Positions 1-12,662 are shown, counted from the first letter of the stretch. The stretch is DNA of 64,000 nucleotides from Lampris incognitus (GCF_029633865.1 NC_079221.1:159001-223000); one strand, 5' to 3'. A program made the numbers and translations. The notes: a model not told the origin generated them from the sequence alone.

Positions 1-141
1 GCCTACCAGTTCCGGTAGACTTGTTGATTCAAGATCATGCGACAACATGGTCGCATGATGGAAAATAAATATGCCAAAGGCTAAAGATACTAATAGTGTC
101 AAGTTGTATCAATCTCCACCGCTACGCCGATACATCTGACA
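1..141 (+). repeat. Left LTR of the Copia element (partial, cut by window edge)
   Basis: These bases match 6275-6424, the right-hand part of the right LTR, and end in the same TACATCTGACA. The missing left part lies outside the window. Confidence 0.9.
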
Positions 142-155
142 GGTTATGGGCCCAG
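142..155 (+). other. Copia primer binding site for a half-tRNA (initiator Met)
   Basis: The 14 bases directly after the left LTR (GGTTATGGGCCCAG) are the exact complement of the anticodon arm of eukaryotic initiator tRNA-Met (CTGGGCCCATAACC) rather than of a tRNA 3' end. Drosophila copia is known to prime from the 5' half of initiator tRNA-Met cut in the anticodon loop. The same priming mode is inferred here. Confidence 0.8.
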
Positions 156-333
156 TCATGCCAGTTTAGAGCAAGGAAAGGTAACAGAAAAACGAACTTT
201 TGTCTGTTAGCCAAGTGAAGCTACTAGCTAGGCTAAAAGGGCTTCTGAAGACGGCGCCGAGAGACTCCCGCTGAAAATGCAGTGAAAAGCGCGCAACGAG
301 AGTTTCTACAAGCCGCAGTTCAACGTTTGGAGA

Positions 334-640
334 TTGAACTTGGAAAAGAAAGTGATAATGGCGGCTGCAGCAGGAACGGTCTCCTTGTTACAGCAGCAGT
401 TAATGAGGCCCGTGTTCGACGGAGCAGAGGATAAGTACGATCTGTGGGAGACAAGATTTCTTAGCCGGTTACACATTCTGAAATTAAAAGACACTATTTT
501 ACAAGCACCAGCCGACGGTGCCGATGCTAACGCTATAGCTACAGATGTAGCAAGAAATGCAGACTGTTATGCACAATTAGTAAATTCACTTGATGATAAG
601 TCTGTCATTAATAAGACACGATGCTGCTGAAGATGGCCGC
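334..640 (+). pseudogene. Copia gag, beginning
   Basis: The peptide contains RPVFDGAEDKYDLWETRFL and ends in CYAQLVNSLDDKS, the usual start of Copia gag polyproteins (substrate-like DGxNYxxWxxRF block, then LDDKS). It lies just after the Copia leader. The rest of gag resumes on the far side of the nested Gypsy. Fossil of an LTR element; broken. Confidence 0.7.
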
Positions 641-706
641 AAAGCTCTAAAAATATTGAGAGCACTATACAGGTAAAAGCAAGCCCAGGATTCTGAATCT
701 GTACAC

Positions 707-916
707 TGTAATGTCCGTAGACGCCTTGTCTTACTGACATAAGAATAATTCAAGAACGAGCCGACTTCGTAGGTTCTTAACTGTGTAGCTTTTACTAGCG
801 TTCATCCGACATACAACCTTCATAACATGCGCTTCTCACTTCCTGTATACGTCACACGCACTGCACGTACACCCGTGAGTAGGTCAAGTTAAACACGTGA
901 CCTTTCATTCATTACA
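707..916 (-). repeat. Gypsy LTR (3' LTR in element sense)
   Basis: 210 bp, inverted tips TGTAATG/CATTACA, same as 4889-5098 by eye. Flanked on the outside by TACAC. Confidence 0.95.
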
Positions 917-929
917 TCTCCCCCTCTAA
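917..929 (-). other. Polypurine tract of the Mag-type Gypsy
   Basis: Read on the minus strand this is an AGAGGGGGAGA run directly adjoining the 3' LTR, the expected position of the plus-strand primer. Confidence 0.8.
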
Positions 930-1000
930 GATGATTTTCTAACCTGTATATCACCCCCCTTTTCACAAAAAATCCCCCACAGTACACAAGTCCATAGGCC

Positions 1001-4000
1001 TCACAAATCCAGCCGGATTGCAGGCTTGCTCACCCTGCCAGAGCGAGTAACATATGGTGTGGACGTTGGCATTTCTGCTGCTCGGGACTCATCCGTGTTT
1101 CCACTCTCCCCTGGAGTGACATGGTCAGGATCCCTGCTGACAAAGGTGAGTGTTTTAGGTGTGGCCAACAGGTGGCGCCTGTTCCTTCTGTAATGTTCAC
1201 CTTGAGCTGTCTCCACTATGTAGGATCTGGGAGTGGAGCTCTGACTGTGAACAACTGCTGGCATTGTCCATGTTTTCTGTCCATCAAGTTTGGTGAGTAC
1301 TGCGTCACCCGAGTTCAGTGGGCGCAGTGTCCGCACGCCGTTCCTGCGGTTGTAGTAGAAAGCCTGCCTCGATTTGGCTGCGGCGTCAGCGGTTTTGATC
1401 AGTTCCTCTTTAGGCCAGGCCGGTTTCAGGTTATGCTGCAATGTGGGTAAGGTGGTTCTGAGTCTCCTACCCATGAGCAATTCCGCTGGACTGGCTCCAG
1501 TGGAAGAAGAGGGTGTAGCTCTGTATGTCAACAGGGCGAGGAGAGGGTCTTCCTGCCTTAATATGCTTTTGGCTATCTGAACAGCCCTCTCTGCCTGTCC
1601 ATTACTCTGGGGGTAGTGTGGGCTTGAAGTCACATGGATGAAATCATAATCCTCACTGAACCTCCTCATCTCTTCTGAAACTAGCTGTGTCCCATTATCG
1701 CTAACTACAATTTCAGGGATACCAAAACGTGCAAATGTAGCCTTCAGCCTAGCTACAACCTGACTGCTAGTAGTTGTTGGTAGATTTAGGATCTCCAAAA
1801 ACCTGGAATAATAGTCAGACACTATCAAGTAGTTTTGCTTTTTGTACTCACACAGGTCTATGCCAACTTTCTGCCATGGTCTGGATGGGAGCTCACTTGA
1901 CATTAAAGGCTCTTTTCTCTGTGTGTTCTTGTGTTCTCTGCAGAATTGACATTGCTGTATCTTTGTTGTAATGTGCTCTGTCATTTTGGGCCACCACACT
2001 GACTGGCTAGCTCTCTCTCTGCACTTAACTATCCCCTGGTGCCCGTCGTGTATTCTGTCTAAGATCACCTCCCTCATCTCTGTGGGAATGACAATACGAC
2101 TGCCTCTGATGACTAAACCATCTACCGCAGATAACTCCCCTCTCACCTGATAAAAGTCTCTGACTGTCTCCGGCACTTTATCGACATACTCAGGCCAGCC
2201 GTGTCTGATGAAGCCCAACACTGTCTGGAGCTGCAGATCCCCATCCGTGCTCTGTTTTATCTCCTGCATCCTTTGAGGTGTGGCAGGCACCTGGCACACG
2301 ATGGCATCAATGTGCGCTGCAACATCATCATGAGAAGCACCATCTCCGTAGCACTGCTCTGGGCCTCTGGAGAGTGCATCAGCCACAGCTAAAGTTTTGC
2401 CTGGTGCGTATTCAGCCACTGCATTGAAACGCATCAGCCTCATTAACAGTCTCTGGCACCTAATGGGCACATTATCCAAGTCTTTGCTGTTCATGAGAGG
2501 CACTAGTGGTTTATGATCGGTGACAAGTCTGAAATTGTGAAGCCCAAACAAGTACTTCTCGAACCTTTCACATGCCCAGACGCTGGCTAAGCACTCTTTC
2601 TCGATCTGTGCGTACCTTGTCTCTGCGTCACTCAGCCGTCGGGAGCAGTAGGCCACGGGCTTCCAGTGTTCCCCGTGCTGCTGGAGCAGAACGCCTCCCA
2701 GCCCGTAGCTGCTGGCATCTGCTGACACCACCGTAGCCTTAGTGATGTCATAAAAGGTGAGTACCGGGGCGGTGGCGAGTGCTGCTTTAAGGTCTTGGAA
2801 TGCTGTGTTCTGTGCAGGTCCCCACAGCCACTCTGTCGTTGCTTTAAGCAGTCCATAAAGCGGCTGACCTACAGTGGACAGCTCTGGGACGTATTTTGCC
2901 AAATAGTTCACCATCCCGAGGAACCTCTTGAGTTCCGTCACGTTCTGGGGCTGAGGAAAGTTCTCTATTCCGGCCACTTTGTCCGGGTCAGGTCTGATGC
3001 CTGCCTCGTTGATGATATGACCAAGGAAGCGGACTTGTTTCTGTTTGAACTTGCATTTCGCTTGGTTCAGTTTGAGACCTGCTGTTTCAATGACCCCCAG
3101 CGCCTCTGCTAGGCGCCGGTCATGGATTTCCTCAGTCTCTCCATGTATAAGGATGTCATCCATGTACACCTCTGTGCCCTCTAGCCCGGTCAGAGTTTCC
3201 GCCATCTTTCTCTGGAAAATCTCTGGAGCACTCGTTATACCAAATGGAAGGCGGCAGAAAGCATACCTCCCAAATGGGGTGATGAAAGTGGTGAGCCCCC
3301 TGCTGTCTTCATGCAAGGGGATCTGGTAAAACCCACTTGCTGCATCCAACGTTGTGAAGAACTTTGACCCTGCGAGCCTTGGCATTATTTCCTCCATAGT
3401 GGGCAGCACCTATTTCTCACGTTTCACCGCTCGATTCAGCCTCCTGAGGTCAGCGCAGCAGCGAACCTCTTTCTTGTTCGGTTTCAGCACCGGCACCATA
3501 GCGGCGCACCATTCTGTGGGCTGAGTCACTTTTTCAATAATGCCCTCATTTTCCATGCGCTGCAGTTCTTTCTTAACCAGTGGTACAAGTGGCAGCGGTA
3601 TCCGTCTGGCTGTATGCACCGCGTATGGCTGGGCACCCTCCACCAGAGCTATTTTCACTGGGTCTGTTTTCAGCAGTCCACTTGAACCGAAAACTCCACT
3701 GACCTCATTCATCCGCTTCACTAGACCCATCTCCACTGCCTCTGGACGACTCAGCAGACAGCTGCCTCTCCCCTTGATCACATACACTGGAAAGGAGTAT
3801 TGTTTCTCCTTGTAGTTGGTTGTGGCTTGAAACTGTCCTATGCAGCTGATGTTTCCACCTGGGCTTATGAAGCATGTGTCAGGAGGTCCCAGTTTTATGT
3901 TTGGCTTCAGCTTTTTAAATGTCCCTTGGTTGATAACAGTAGCGTCAGCCCCCGTGTCAATTTTAAAGGTTATTGGTACATCACTTATTGTTAAACTAAC

Positions 4001-4849
4001 AGTCCAATCTTCCTGACTGCTCTCTTTGCCAACTTCTCCCAGAAAGTACAGCTGTTTAACCTCTTCAGTGACTTCTCTCACCGCTTTAGAGTGACATACA
4101 CGCTCCCAATGTCCCTTTTTATGACACTTGTTGCACTTACTGTTCGTTGCAGGACACTTCCGCTCATCGGTGTGCTGCGTCTTGCCGCACCTCCCGCATT
4201 CATCTACTTTGTTGGTTGCCGGACTGCCGCCACCATGACGCTGTCCGCCCTTTTTGTTTTGGCGTTCGTCCCGCCGTCGGACAACATTGACGTTAGCCAG
4301 CTGGGCCTCTGGTTGGTTAGCTTGGAGGCTGAGCTGCTTTGTTATTGCCTCCGCCTGGCGCACTTGTTCAATGACTTTCACCAGAGTAAGGTCCGCTGTG
4401 AGCTGGAACTGACGGGAGAGCACCTTATCTTTTATGCCCACTACCAGACGATCTCTGATATGTTCATCCCTCTTGTCCCCAAACTCACAGTGTTCAGACA
4501 GCTCATACAATGTCCGGATGTACATCTCCGCTGTCTCTCCTGGCTGCTGGCTACGTTGATAGAAGCACGCCCTCTCATGTATGATGTTACGGCGGGGAAT
4601 AAAGTAGTCGTCGAACTTTTTCAGTACGATATCATAGTCCACTTTATCACCCTCCGCCGCGAAGTCAAACGAGCTGAATATCTTTTCAGCCTCGCTTCCC
4701 ATTGCATAAATCAGCGAACTCACTTGAATCTCCCCGTCGTCTTTATCCAGCTTTGTCGCGAGCCTGAAGCGCGAAAACCGTTGGTTCCACTCCGGCCATT
4801 CAACGGGGCAGTCAAACTTGAATTCACTCGGCGGATTAAACTTCGGCAT
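1001..4849 (-). pseudogene. gag-pol region of the Mag-type Gypsy
   Basis: Read from high to low coordinates: gag; two CCHC zinc knuckles (CGRCGKTQHTDERKC and CNKCHKKGHWERVC, near 4.2-4.1 kb); an aspartic protease (FKIDTGADATVI, near 3.95 kb); reverse transcriptase with the YMDDIL box (near 3.16 kb); RNase H (VSADASSYGLGG, near 2.7 kb); integrase with an HHCC finger and a DDE core (VSDNGTQLVSEE near 1.7 kb); and a basic C-terminal tail. This is the full complement of Gypsy enzymes in normal order, with no envelope gene. The coding region is nearly whole, with about one break. Confidence 0.9.
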
Positions 4850-4888
4850 GACCGCTCGTGTTCAGATACACAGACTATTCTGACACCA

Positions 4889-5098
4889 TGTAATGTCCGT
4901 AGACGCCTTGTCTTACTGACATAAGAATAATTCAAGAACGAGCCGACTTCGTAGGTTCTTAACTGTGTAGCTTTTACTAGCGTTCATCCGACATACAACC
5001 TTCATAACATGCGCTTCTCACTTCCTGTATACGTCACACGCACTGCACGTACACCCGTGAGTAGGTCAAGTTAAACACGTGACCTTTCATTCATTACA
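4889..5098 (-). repeat. Gypsy LTR (5' LTR in element sense)
   Basis: 210 bp, partner of 707-916, no difference seen. The target duplication TACAC follows at 5099-5103. Confidence 0.95.
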
Positions 5099-5104
5099 TA
5101 CACA

Positions 5105-5963
5105 TTGACCACTATAAGTATGGAAGGAACTGAGACTGTTACAGATTACATAATAAGGGCAGAGAATATTATAACAGCTCTCCGCGATGCAGGAGAGAAT
5201 ATAAGTGATGGGCTACTTGTAGCCACCATCTTGAATGGACTGCCTGACTCATTCAGACCACTGGCTGTCCATGTAACACAAAATGAGGACAATGTCACAT
5301 TCCAAGACTTTAAGAGAAGATTGAGGGTGTATGAAGAGTCCGAAAAGATGAGGACGTCTGGATCTGCGGACACTGTGATGAAGACTAACACTAAGCAAAG
5401 CAAACAAGGCACCAAGACACAAAGAAAAGATGGGGAAGCCACTCTGACGTGTTACCGATGTGGTGTTAAAGGACATGTCAGGACCAAGTGCACCCAGAAA
5501 GTGTGGTGCAGTCACTGCAGGAGCAACTCGCACGCTGACTCAGTGTGCAGGAAGAAGGGAAAAGGAGACGGAGCCCGAAAGGTTGCAGAGGACGAAGAGG
5601 AGGAGAGTAGGAAACAACCGACAGTTGCACTATCTACCTGCGAGGCAGAATACATGGCCTTAGCGTCAGCTATTCAGGAGTATGTATTTACATCAGCTAC
5701 TCAAGGGTATGGATAAATACAAATATGCACAAACTAAGGTTTATGATGACAACCAAGGAGCAATTGCTTTAGCAAGAAATCCAGTTAATCGCCAAAGATG
5801 TAAACACATTGATATTAAATATCACTTCATACGAGAGACTGTTAGTAGTGGTAAGATATCTCTGGAATACTGTCCTACTGACAGCATGATCGCTGACTTG
5901 ATGACCAAACCAGCCACAAAGCTACAACTTAAAAAGTTTGCTCAGCACTTGTTTGGTACTTGA
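5105..5963 (+). pseudogene. Copia gag remainder and RNase H end
   Basis: The first part carries gag text (ETVTDYIIRAENIITALRDAG, shortened here) and a CCHC knuckle plus a second CSHC pair. Further on, TCEAEYMAL and KVYDDNQGAIALARNPV followed by KHIDIKYHFIRE are the conserved Copia RNase H motifs, ending shortly before the purine tract of the right LTR. Protease, integrase and reverse transcriptase are not recognisable. Fossil; broken. Confidence 0.8.
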
Positions 5964-6102
5964 ACTGCTAAAACGCCATGTATGGTGTGACTCATTGTAT
6001 TTTTGTTATTTTGGTAACTAATCCCCAAATAGCGGGAATATTTTTGGTTATTGTTTTCTACATTGCACTGTTATACCACAATAAGCTATGTGCGAGTGGG
6101 GG

Positions 6103-6424
6103 TGTTGAATGTTTTATTATAATATAATGTACGCCCTTACTTATTGTGTTCATAGTAATGGATATAACTCCTGTGCCCAGTAGAGGGCAATAATATTATT
6201 TGTCCACCAGAGGGCAATGTTTACACTAGGCAGTGCATCAGGATGTGATGTCACTGCCACTTCTTCTGTTGGTAGCCTACCAGTTCCGGTAGACTTGTTG
6301 ATTCAAGATCATGCGACAACATGGTCGCATGATGAGCCTGATGGAAAATAAATATGCCAAAGGCTAAAGATACTAATAGTGTCAAGTTGTATCAATCTCC
6401 ACCGCTACGCCGATACATCTGACA
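6103..6424 (+). repeat. Right LTR of the Copia element
   Basis: 322 bp starting TGTTGAATGTT after a GTGGGGG purine tract and ending TACATCTGACA. Its 3' 150 bases match window bases 1-141. Confidence 0.88.
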
Positions 6425-7082
6425 GCAACAGAGACCAACTCTTCATCATAGCCAAGCTAACCATGGCAATGGCACTGCGGATGGAACGTACCGAGCTTCT
6501 CGGCGCGATAGTTTTGGATGAAATAAACAGATGGCTCTTTCTACATGTTTGGTTGAGTTAGGGCAAGTGTTTTACCTGCTCAGGCAGACAATCCCACAGC
6601 AACAGAGACTAACTCTTCGTGGTAGCAAAGCTCACCATGACAATGGCATTTCTGATGGAAAATACTGAGCTTCTCAGAGTAAAATGTTTGGATCCAGTTT
6701 AAAAAAAACTTTCTACATTTCGGTTGGGGTAAAGCTCTATCTGCTCAGGCAGATAATCCCACAGAATATACCACAGAAAGTGACTAGCTCTTCGCGGTCG
6801 CCAAACTAAGCACAACAATGTCATTTCTGAAGGAGAGTACTGAGCTTCTCGTAGTCAAAATTTTGGATCAAATTAACAGATGGTTCTTTCTACATGTTTC
6901 GGTTTAGGTAAAGTTTTAACTGCTCAGGTGGACAGTGCCTAAGCGCCGGCTTGGAGAAACCCTCAGGATTAGGGTTATGGAGAGAGTTTAATGGGTTAAT
7001 AGTAGGTTCAATTTGGATGTTTTTTCTTCTTTACAATTGATCGCCCATTGTGTTGTATCTTGATTGGTTTACCCTGTTTAAA

Positions 7083-9223
7083 CTCATTCCTCGAAGCTCC
7101 CATAAAGGAGCACTCAACGGTCATAAAAGCAGAGTTTGTTATTAAACAACTTCCCTGTACCCGCTTTGCGCTCAGGAAGATTCATGACAGCCCATTATCG
7201 TGGCGGGCGGGAATCACTTTCTACTCATAGGTTTTCGTAATGTGCGCGTGTATGTCTGTTAGTTAGTGTAGATAGCGGGACCGGAAACTAAAGCATTTAT
7301 GATCCCAATTCTTTTTGGAGGTAGTAGATATCGTCTCAGAGAGTAAAGGAAAAATCCCAGAAAATTAAAATTATACATAAATATGGATTTTTCTAAAAAT
7401 GGCTAAAAACCACTTTTATCTGCATTTCAGATGATTCTGAACATCTTTCATTTTTTCACCTATGTAAAAAAAAATCTGGGACTAAGAAATGTTTGGCATT
7501 ATGCAAAATAAATGCATTTCGGCAAAAATGCACTTATGATCCTAATTTTTTTGGAGGTGGTAGGTATTGTTCCAGAGAGGACCAGAAAAATAGCAGAAAA
7601 TTAAAACAATTTTAATAATTATGCAAAATATGCATTTTCTAAAAATGGCTAAAAACCACTTTTTTTGGCATTTCAGATGATTCTGAGCATTTGGGGGAGG
7701 GAGTTGGAGTAGGGGGGTAAACCACTTTTCTCGGCATTTCAGATGATTCTGAGCATTTGGGGGGAGGGCGTTGGAGTGGGGGGGTTTAGGGGCAGGCGGT
7801 TAGCTGGCAGGATGAAGATTTAGACGGGTGGATAACCAAACCGCTACATTGCAGGAGGGTTCCTCTAGTAGAAACATATTTTAAGTTAAGAACGACAGAA
7901 ATGATCACTGAAAATAGTCTTCTGCAGCTTTTGGTTAGCGTTAGGTTTGGATAAAGTTAACGGATGGATCTTACAGTTAGGGCAGACAATCCTACAGCAG
8001 AGACTGGCTGCCTGAGCAAAAAAAAAAAAAACCTCTTACCCTAGTTCTACTGCCAAGTCCAACAGAAAAACGTAGACCGAGCTATCCGTTAATTTTATCC
8101 AAACCTTTGACACCGAGAAGCTCTGTACTTTTCATCAGAAATGCCACGGCAGTGGTTAGCTTGGCAACCGCCAAGACAGTCTGTTACTATGGTATTCTTT
8201 GTGGGATTAATTCTTAGCAGGAGTCAAACTAACCACAGCAATGTCATTTCTGAAGGAGAATACCAAGCTTCTCGTAGTCAAAGTTTTGGATCAAATTAAC
8301 AGATGGTTCTTTCTACATGTTTCGGTTTAGGTAGGGTTTGGGTAAAGTTTTATCTGCTCAGGTGGACAGTGCCTAAGGGCCGGCTTGGAGAAAACCTCAG
8401 GATTAGTGTTATGCAGAGAGTTTGATGGGTTAATGGTAGGTTCAATTTGGATGATTTTTCTTCTTTACAATTGATCGCCCACTGTCTTATCTTGATTGGT
8501 TTACCCAGTTTAAACTTGAAAAATTGATGGTGGGGGTTGGAGCAATATAAATGATTTTTTTTTTGAAGTTCACTGCTACGGCAGTTTGTTTTTAGGGTTA
8601 GGTTTAAATAAAATTAATTGATGGCTCTCTGCATTTTACCACTCAGAGCATTCTTCTTTCCACTAAAGCACAGAACTTGTGATTAAACCACTTCTCTGTA
8701 CCTGCTTTATGCTCAGGAAGAAGCATCACAGCTCATCATCGTGGGTAGCAGGACTCACTTTAGAAACACATTTCTCTAGAACAGCACAGCAACAGAGACC
8801 AACTCTTCGCAACAGGCAAGCGAACCATGGCAATGGTATTTCTGATGGATAATACTGACCTTCTCGGAGTGAAAGTTTAGGGTTGAATGCCCGGGTCAGC
8901 GCGTGTCACCAGAGTGCCGGCTTGGAGATACCCCCAGAATTAGGGTTAGAGATGTGGATAGAGTTTGATGGATTAAGGATACGGTAAATTTGGATGTTAC
9001 TTCCTTACAATTCACCTCCCATTGTCTTCCATCTTGACTAGTTTACCCTGCTTTAAGCTTCAAAAGTTGTTGGTGGGGTTTAGAGTAATAAGCTTTTTTT
9101 GTTTTTAAGCTGTCTACTATTGAAATTTAATGTTTTTAGGGTAAGGATTAGGACTAAGGTTTAGGTCTGGATAAAACTGGTGGATTTCTGAATTATTCCC
9201 CCTTTTTAACCCCTCAGAATGCA
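7083..9223. repeat. Higher-order satellite unit 1 (about 2.14 kb)
   Basis: Begins CTCATTCCTCGAAGCTCC and contains, in order, an A/T-rich block with CCCAGAAAATTAAAATTAT, a G-rich minisatellite, an inverted 175-bp monomer and direct monomers. Nearly the same succession starts again at 9224. Confidence 0.85.
8086..8215 (-). repeat. Inverted copy of the 175-bp satellite monomer
   Basis: The reverse complement reads CCAAGCTAACCACTGCCGTGG then TTTGGATAAAATTAACGG (cut here), matching the direct monomers. Equivalent inverted copies lie at 10384-10510 and 13027-13145, at the same place within their larger units. Confidence 0.75.
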
Positions 9224-11518
9224 CTCATTCCTCGAAGCTCCCATAAAGGAGCACTCAACGGTCATAAAAGCAGAGTTTGTTATTAAACAACTTCCCTGTA
9301 CCCGCTTCGCGCTCAGGAAGATTCATGACAGCCCATTATCGTGGCAGGCGGGAATCACTTTCTACTCATAGGTTTTCGTAATGTGCGCGTATATGTCTGT
9401 TAGTTAGTGTAGATAGCGGGACCGGAAACTAAAGCATTTATGATCCCAATTCTTTTTGGAGGTGGTAGATATCGTCTCAGAGAGTAAAGGAAAAATCCCA
9501 GAAAATTAAAATTATACATAAATATGGATTTTTCTAAAAATGGCTAAAAACCACGTTTATCTGCATTTCAGATGATTGAGCATCTTTCATTTTTTCACCT
9601 ATGTAAAAAAAAAATCAGACTTATCAATGTTTGGCATTATGCAAAATAAACGCATTTCTGCAAAAATGCACTTATGATCCAAATTTTTTTTGGAGGTGGT
9701 TGGTATTGTTCCAGAGAGGACCAGAAAAATAGAAGAAAATTAAAACAATTTTAACAATTATACATAATTATGCAAAATATGCATTTCCTAAAAACCACTT
9801 TTCTTGGCATTTCAGATGATTCTGAGCATTTGGGGGGGAGGGAGTTGAACTAGGGGGGGTAAACCACTTTTCTCGGCATTTCATATGATTCTGATTATTT
9901 GGGGGGAGGGAGTTGAACTAGGGGGGGTAAACCACTTTTCTCGGCATTTCAGATGATTCTGAGCATTTGGGGGGAGGGAGTTGAAGTAGGGGGGTAAACC
10001 ACTTTTCTCGGCATTTCAGATGATTCTGAGCATTTGGGGGGAGGGCGTTGGAGTGGGGGGTTTAGGGGCAGGCGGTTAGCTGGCAGGATGAAGATTTAGA
10101 CGGGTGGATAACCAAACCGCTACATTGCAGCAGGGTTCCTCTAGTAGAAACATATTTCAAGTTAAGAACGACAGAAATGATCGCTGAAAATAGTCTTCTG
10201 CAGCTTTTGGTTAGCGTTAGGTTTGGATAAACTTAACGGATGGATCTTAGTTAGGGCTGGGGTTTGATCTGCTAGGGCAGACAATCCTACAGCAGAGACT
10301 GGCTGCCTGAGCAAAAAAAAAAAAAAAAAACCTCTTACCCTAGTTCTACCGCCAAGTCCAACAGAAAAACGTAGACTGAGCTATCCGTTAATTTTATCCA
10401 AACCTTTGACACCGAGAAGCTCTACTTTTCATCAGAAATGCCACTGCAGTGGTTAGCTTGGCAACCGCCAAGACAGTCTCTGTTACTATGGTTTTCTTTG
10501 TGGGATTAATTCTTAGCAGGAGCCAAACTAACCACAGCAATGTCATTTCTGAAGGAGAATACCAAGCTTCTCGTAGTCAAAGTTTTGGATCAAATTAACA
10601 GATGGTTCTTTCTACATGTTTCGGTTTAGGTAGGGTTTGGGTAAAGTTTTATCTGCTCAGGTGGACAGTGCCTAAGCGCCGGCTTGGAGAAACCCTCAGG
10701 ATTAGTGTTATGGAGAGAGTTTGATGGGTTAATGGTAGGTTCAATTTGGATGATTTTTCTTCTTTACAATTGATCGCCCACTGTCTTGTATCGTGATTGG
10801 TTTACCCAGTTTAAACTTGAAAAATTGATGGTGGGGGTTGGAGCATTATAAATGATTTTTTTTTTTAAGTTCACTGCTACGGCAGTTTGTTTTTAGGGTT
10901 AGGTTTAAATAAAATTAATTGATGGCTCTCTGCATTTTACCACTCGGAGCATGCTTCTTTCCACAAAAGCACAGAACTTGTGATTAAACCACTTCTCTGT
11001 ACCTGCTTTATGCTCAGGAAGAAGCATCACAGCTCATCATCGTGGGTAGCAGGACTCACTTTAGAAACACATTTCTCTAGAACAGCACAGCAACAGACTA
11101 ACTCTTCGCAACAGGCAAGCGAACCATGGCAATGGTATTTCTGATGGATAATACTGACCTTCTCGGAGTGAAAGTTTAGGGTTGAATGCCCGGGTCAGCG
11201 CGTGTCACCAGAGTGCCGGCTTGGAGATACCCCCAGAATTAGGGTTAGAGATGTGGATAGAGTTTGATGGATTAAGGATACGGTAAATTTGGATGTTTCT
11301 TCCTTACAATTCACCTCCCATTGTCTTCCATCTTTATTAGTTTACCCTGCTTTAAGCTTCAAAAGTTGTTGGTGGGGTTTAGAGTAATAAGCTTTTTTTT
11401 TTAAGTTGTCTGCTATTGCAATTTAATGTTTTTAGGGTAAGGATTAGGACTAAGGTTTAGGTCTGGATAAAACTGGTGGATTTCTGAATTATTCCCACTT
11501 TTTGACCCCTCAGAATGC
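9224..11518. repeat. Higher-order satellite unit 2 (about 2.3 kb)
   Basis: Close copy of 7083-9223 in the same orientation, about 150 bp longer mostly because its internal ~66-bp minisatellite has more copies. Confidence 0.85.
9785..10065. repeat. ~66-bp minisatellite inside satellite unit 2
   Basis: About four copies of a unit with AAACCACTTTTCTCGGCATT followed by a G-run (TTTGGGGGGAGGGAGTTG). The matching place in unit 1 (about 7665-7795) has about two copies, and a single copy lies at 22695-22755. Confidence 0.8.
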
Positions 11519-12662
11519 GCTCCTTCCTCGAAGCTCCCATAAAGGAGCACTCAAAGCAGACAATGGCACAGAGAATACCACAGCAACAGAGTCTAACTTT
11601 GCAGTAGCCAAGCTAACCATGGCAATGGCATTTCTAATGGAAAGTACGAAGCTTCTCAGAGTAAACACTTTGGATAAAATTAATTGACGGTTCTATCTAC
11701 ATGTTTCGCTTAGTTGTAAGGGTTTTATCTGCACAGGCAGACAGTCTCTGTTGCTGACCATAACCCTACACCAACCCTGACTGAAAGATGTAGAACAAGA
11801 TTGCTCTTTCTACATGTTTCGCTTAGGGTATGGGTTTTTTTCAGGCAGACAATTGCACAGAGAATACCACAGCAACAGAGGCTAACTCTTCGCAGTAGCC
11901 ACTGCAATGGCATTTCTGATGAAAAGTACCAAGGTTCTCAGAGTGAAAGTTTTGGATAAAATTAATGGACGGCTTTTTCTACATATTTCGATTAGGGTAA
12001 GGTTTTTATCAGCTTGGGCCGTCAATCGCACAGAGAATACCACAGCAACAGAGACTAACTCTTCGCGGTAGCCAAGCTAACCACCGCAATGGCATTTCTG
12101 ATGGAAAGTACCAAGATTCTCAAAGTGAAAGTTTTGGATAAAGTTAATGGATGGCGCTTTCTACATGTTTCGCTTAGGGTACGGGTTTTATCAGCTCAGG
12201 CAGTCAATCGCACAGAGAACACCACAGCAACAGAGTCCAACTCTTCACAGTAGCCAAGCTAACCACGGCAATGGTATTTCTGATGGATAATATTGAGCTT
12301 CTCGGAGTGAAAGTTAAGGGTTGAATGCCCGGGCCAGCGCGTGTCACCAGAGTGCCTCTGCCAGTGCTGGCTTAGAGATACCCCCAGAATTGGGGTTAGG
12401 GATGTGGATAGAGTTTGATGGATTAAGGATACGGTAAATTTGGATGTTTCTTCTTTACAATTCACCTCCCATCTTGATTAGTTTACCCTGCTTTAAGCTT
12501 GAAAAGTTATTGGTGGGGTTTAGAGTAATATAAGCTGCTTTTTTTTGAAGTGGTCTGCTATTGCAATTTACTGTTTTTAGGGGTAAGGATTAGGACTAAA
12601 ATTTAGGTCTGGATAAAACTGGAGGAGTTCTGGATTTCCCCCCCTTTTTAACCCCTCAGAAT
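11519..12662. repeat. Higher-order satellite unit 3, shortened
   Basis: Starts with the same GCTCCTTCCTCGAAGCTCC boundary but passes directly into four 175-bp monomers and the unit tail; the A/T-rich middle block is absent. Confidence 0.7.

Larger units (their letters stand above)
707..5098 (-). mobile_element. Mag-type Ty3/Gypsy retrotransposon, young, nested in the Copia element
   Basis: Two 210-bp LTRs (707-916 and 4889-5098) run TGTAATG...CATTACA and look identical over their whole length. The element is bounded by the 5-bp target duplication TACAC (702-706, 5099-5103). On the minus strand a TGG-starting primer-site position follows the left LTR (4888 downward) and a purine tract (917-929 complement) precedes the right LTR. 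Between them lies a long gag-pol region in Gypsy order. Identical LTRs mean a very recent insertion. It looks nearly whole, with about one break. Assignment to the Mag lineage rests on the gag style, paired CCHC knuckles and short LTRs and is an inference. Confidence 0.92.
1..6424 (+). mobile_element. Ty1/Copia LTR retrotransposon, broken fossil
   Basis: The right LTR is 6103-6424 (starts TGTTGAATG, ends in CA); the last 150 bases of it recur as bases 1-141, so the window opens inside the left LTR. A primer site follows the left LTR and a purine-rich tract (6091-6102) precedes the right one. Recognisable parts are the gag beginning, a gag zinc knuckle (CYRCGVKGHVRTKC) and the Copia RNase H end (KHIDIKYHFIR). 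Much of pol is not recognisable, so it is heavily broken. A minus-strand Gypsy element (707-5098) sits inside it. The two LTR segments are nearly identical apart from one small length difference, so the insertion is fairly recent. GalEa-like lineage is possible but not established. Confidence 0.85.

Noticed and set aside
4091-4924. 277-codon plus-strand frame
   Set aside because: Shadow of the minus-strand Gypsy gag region.
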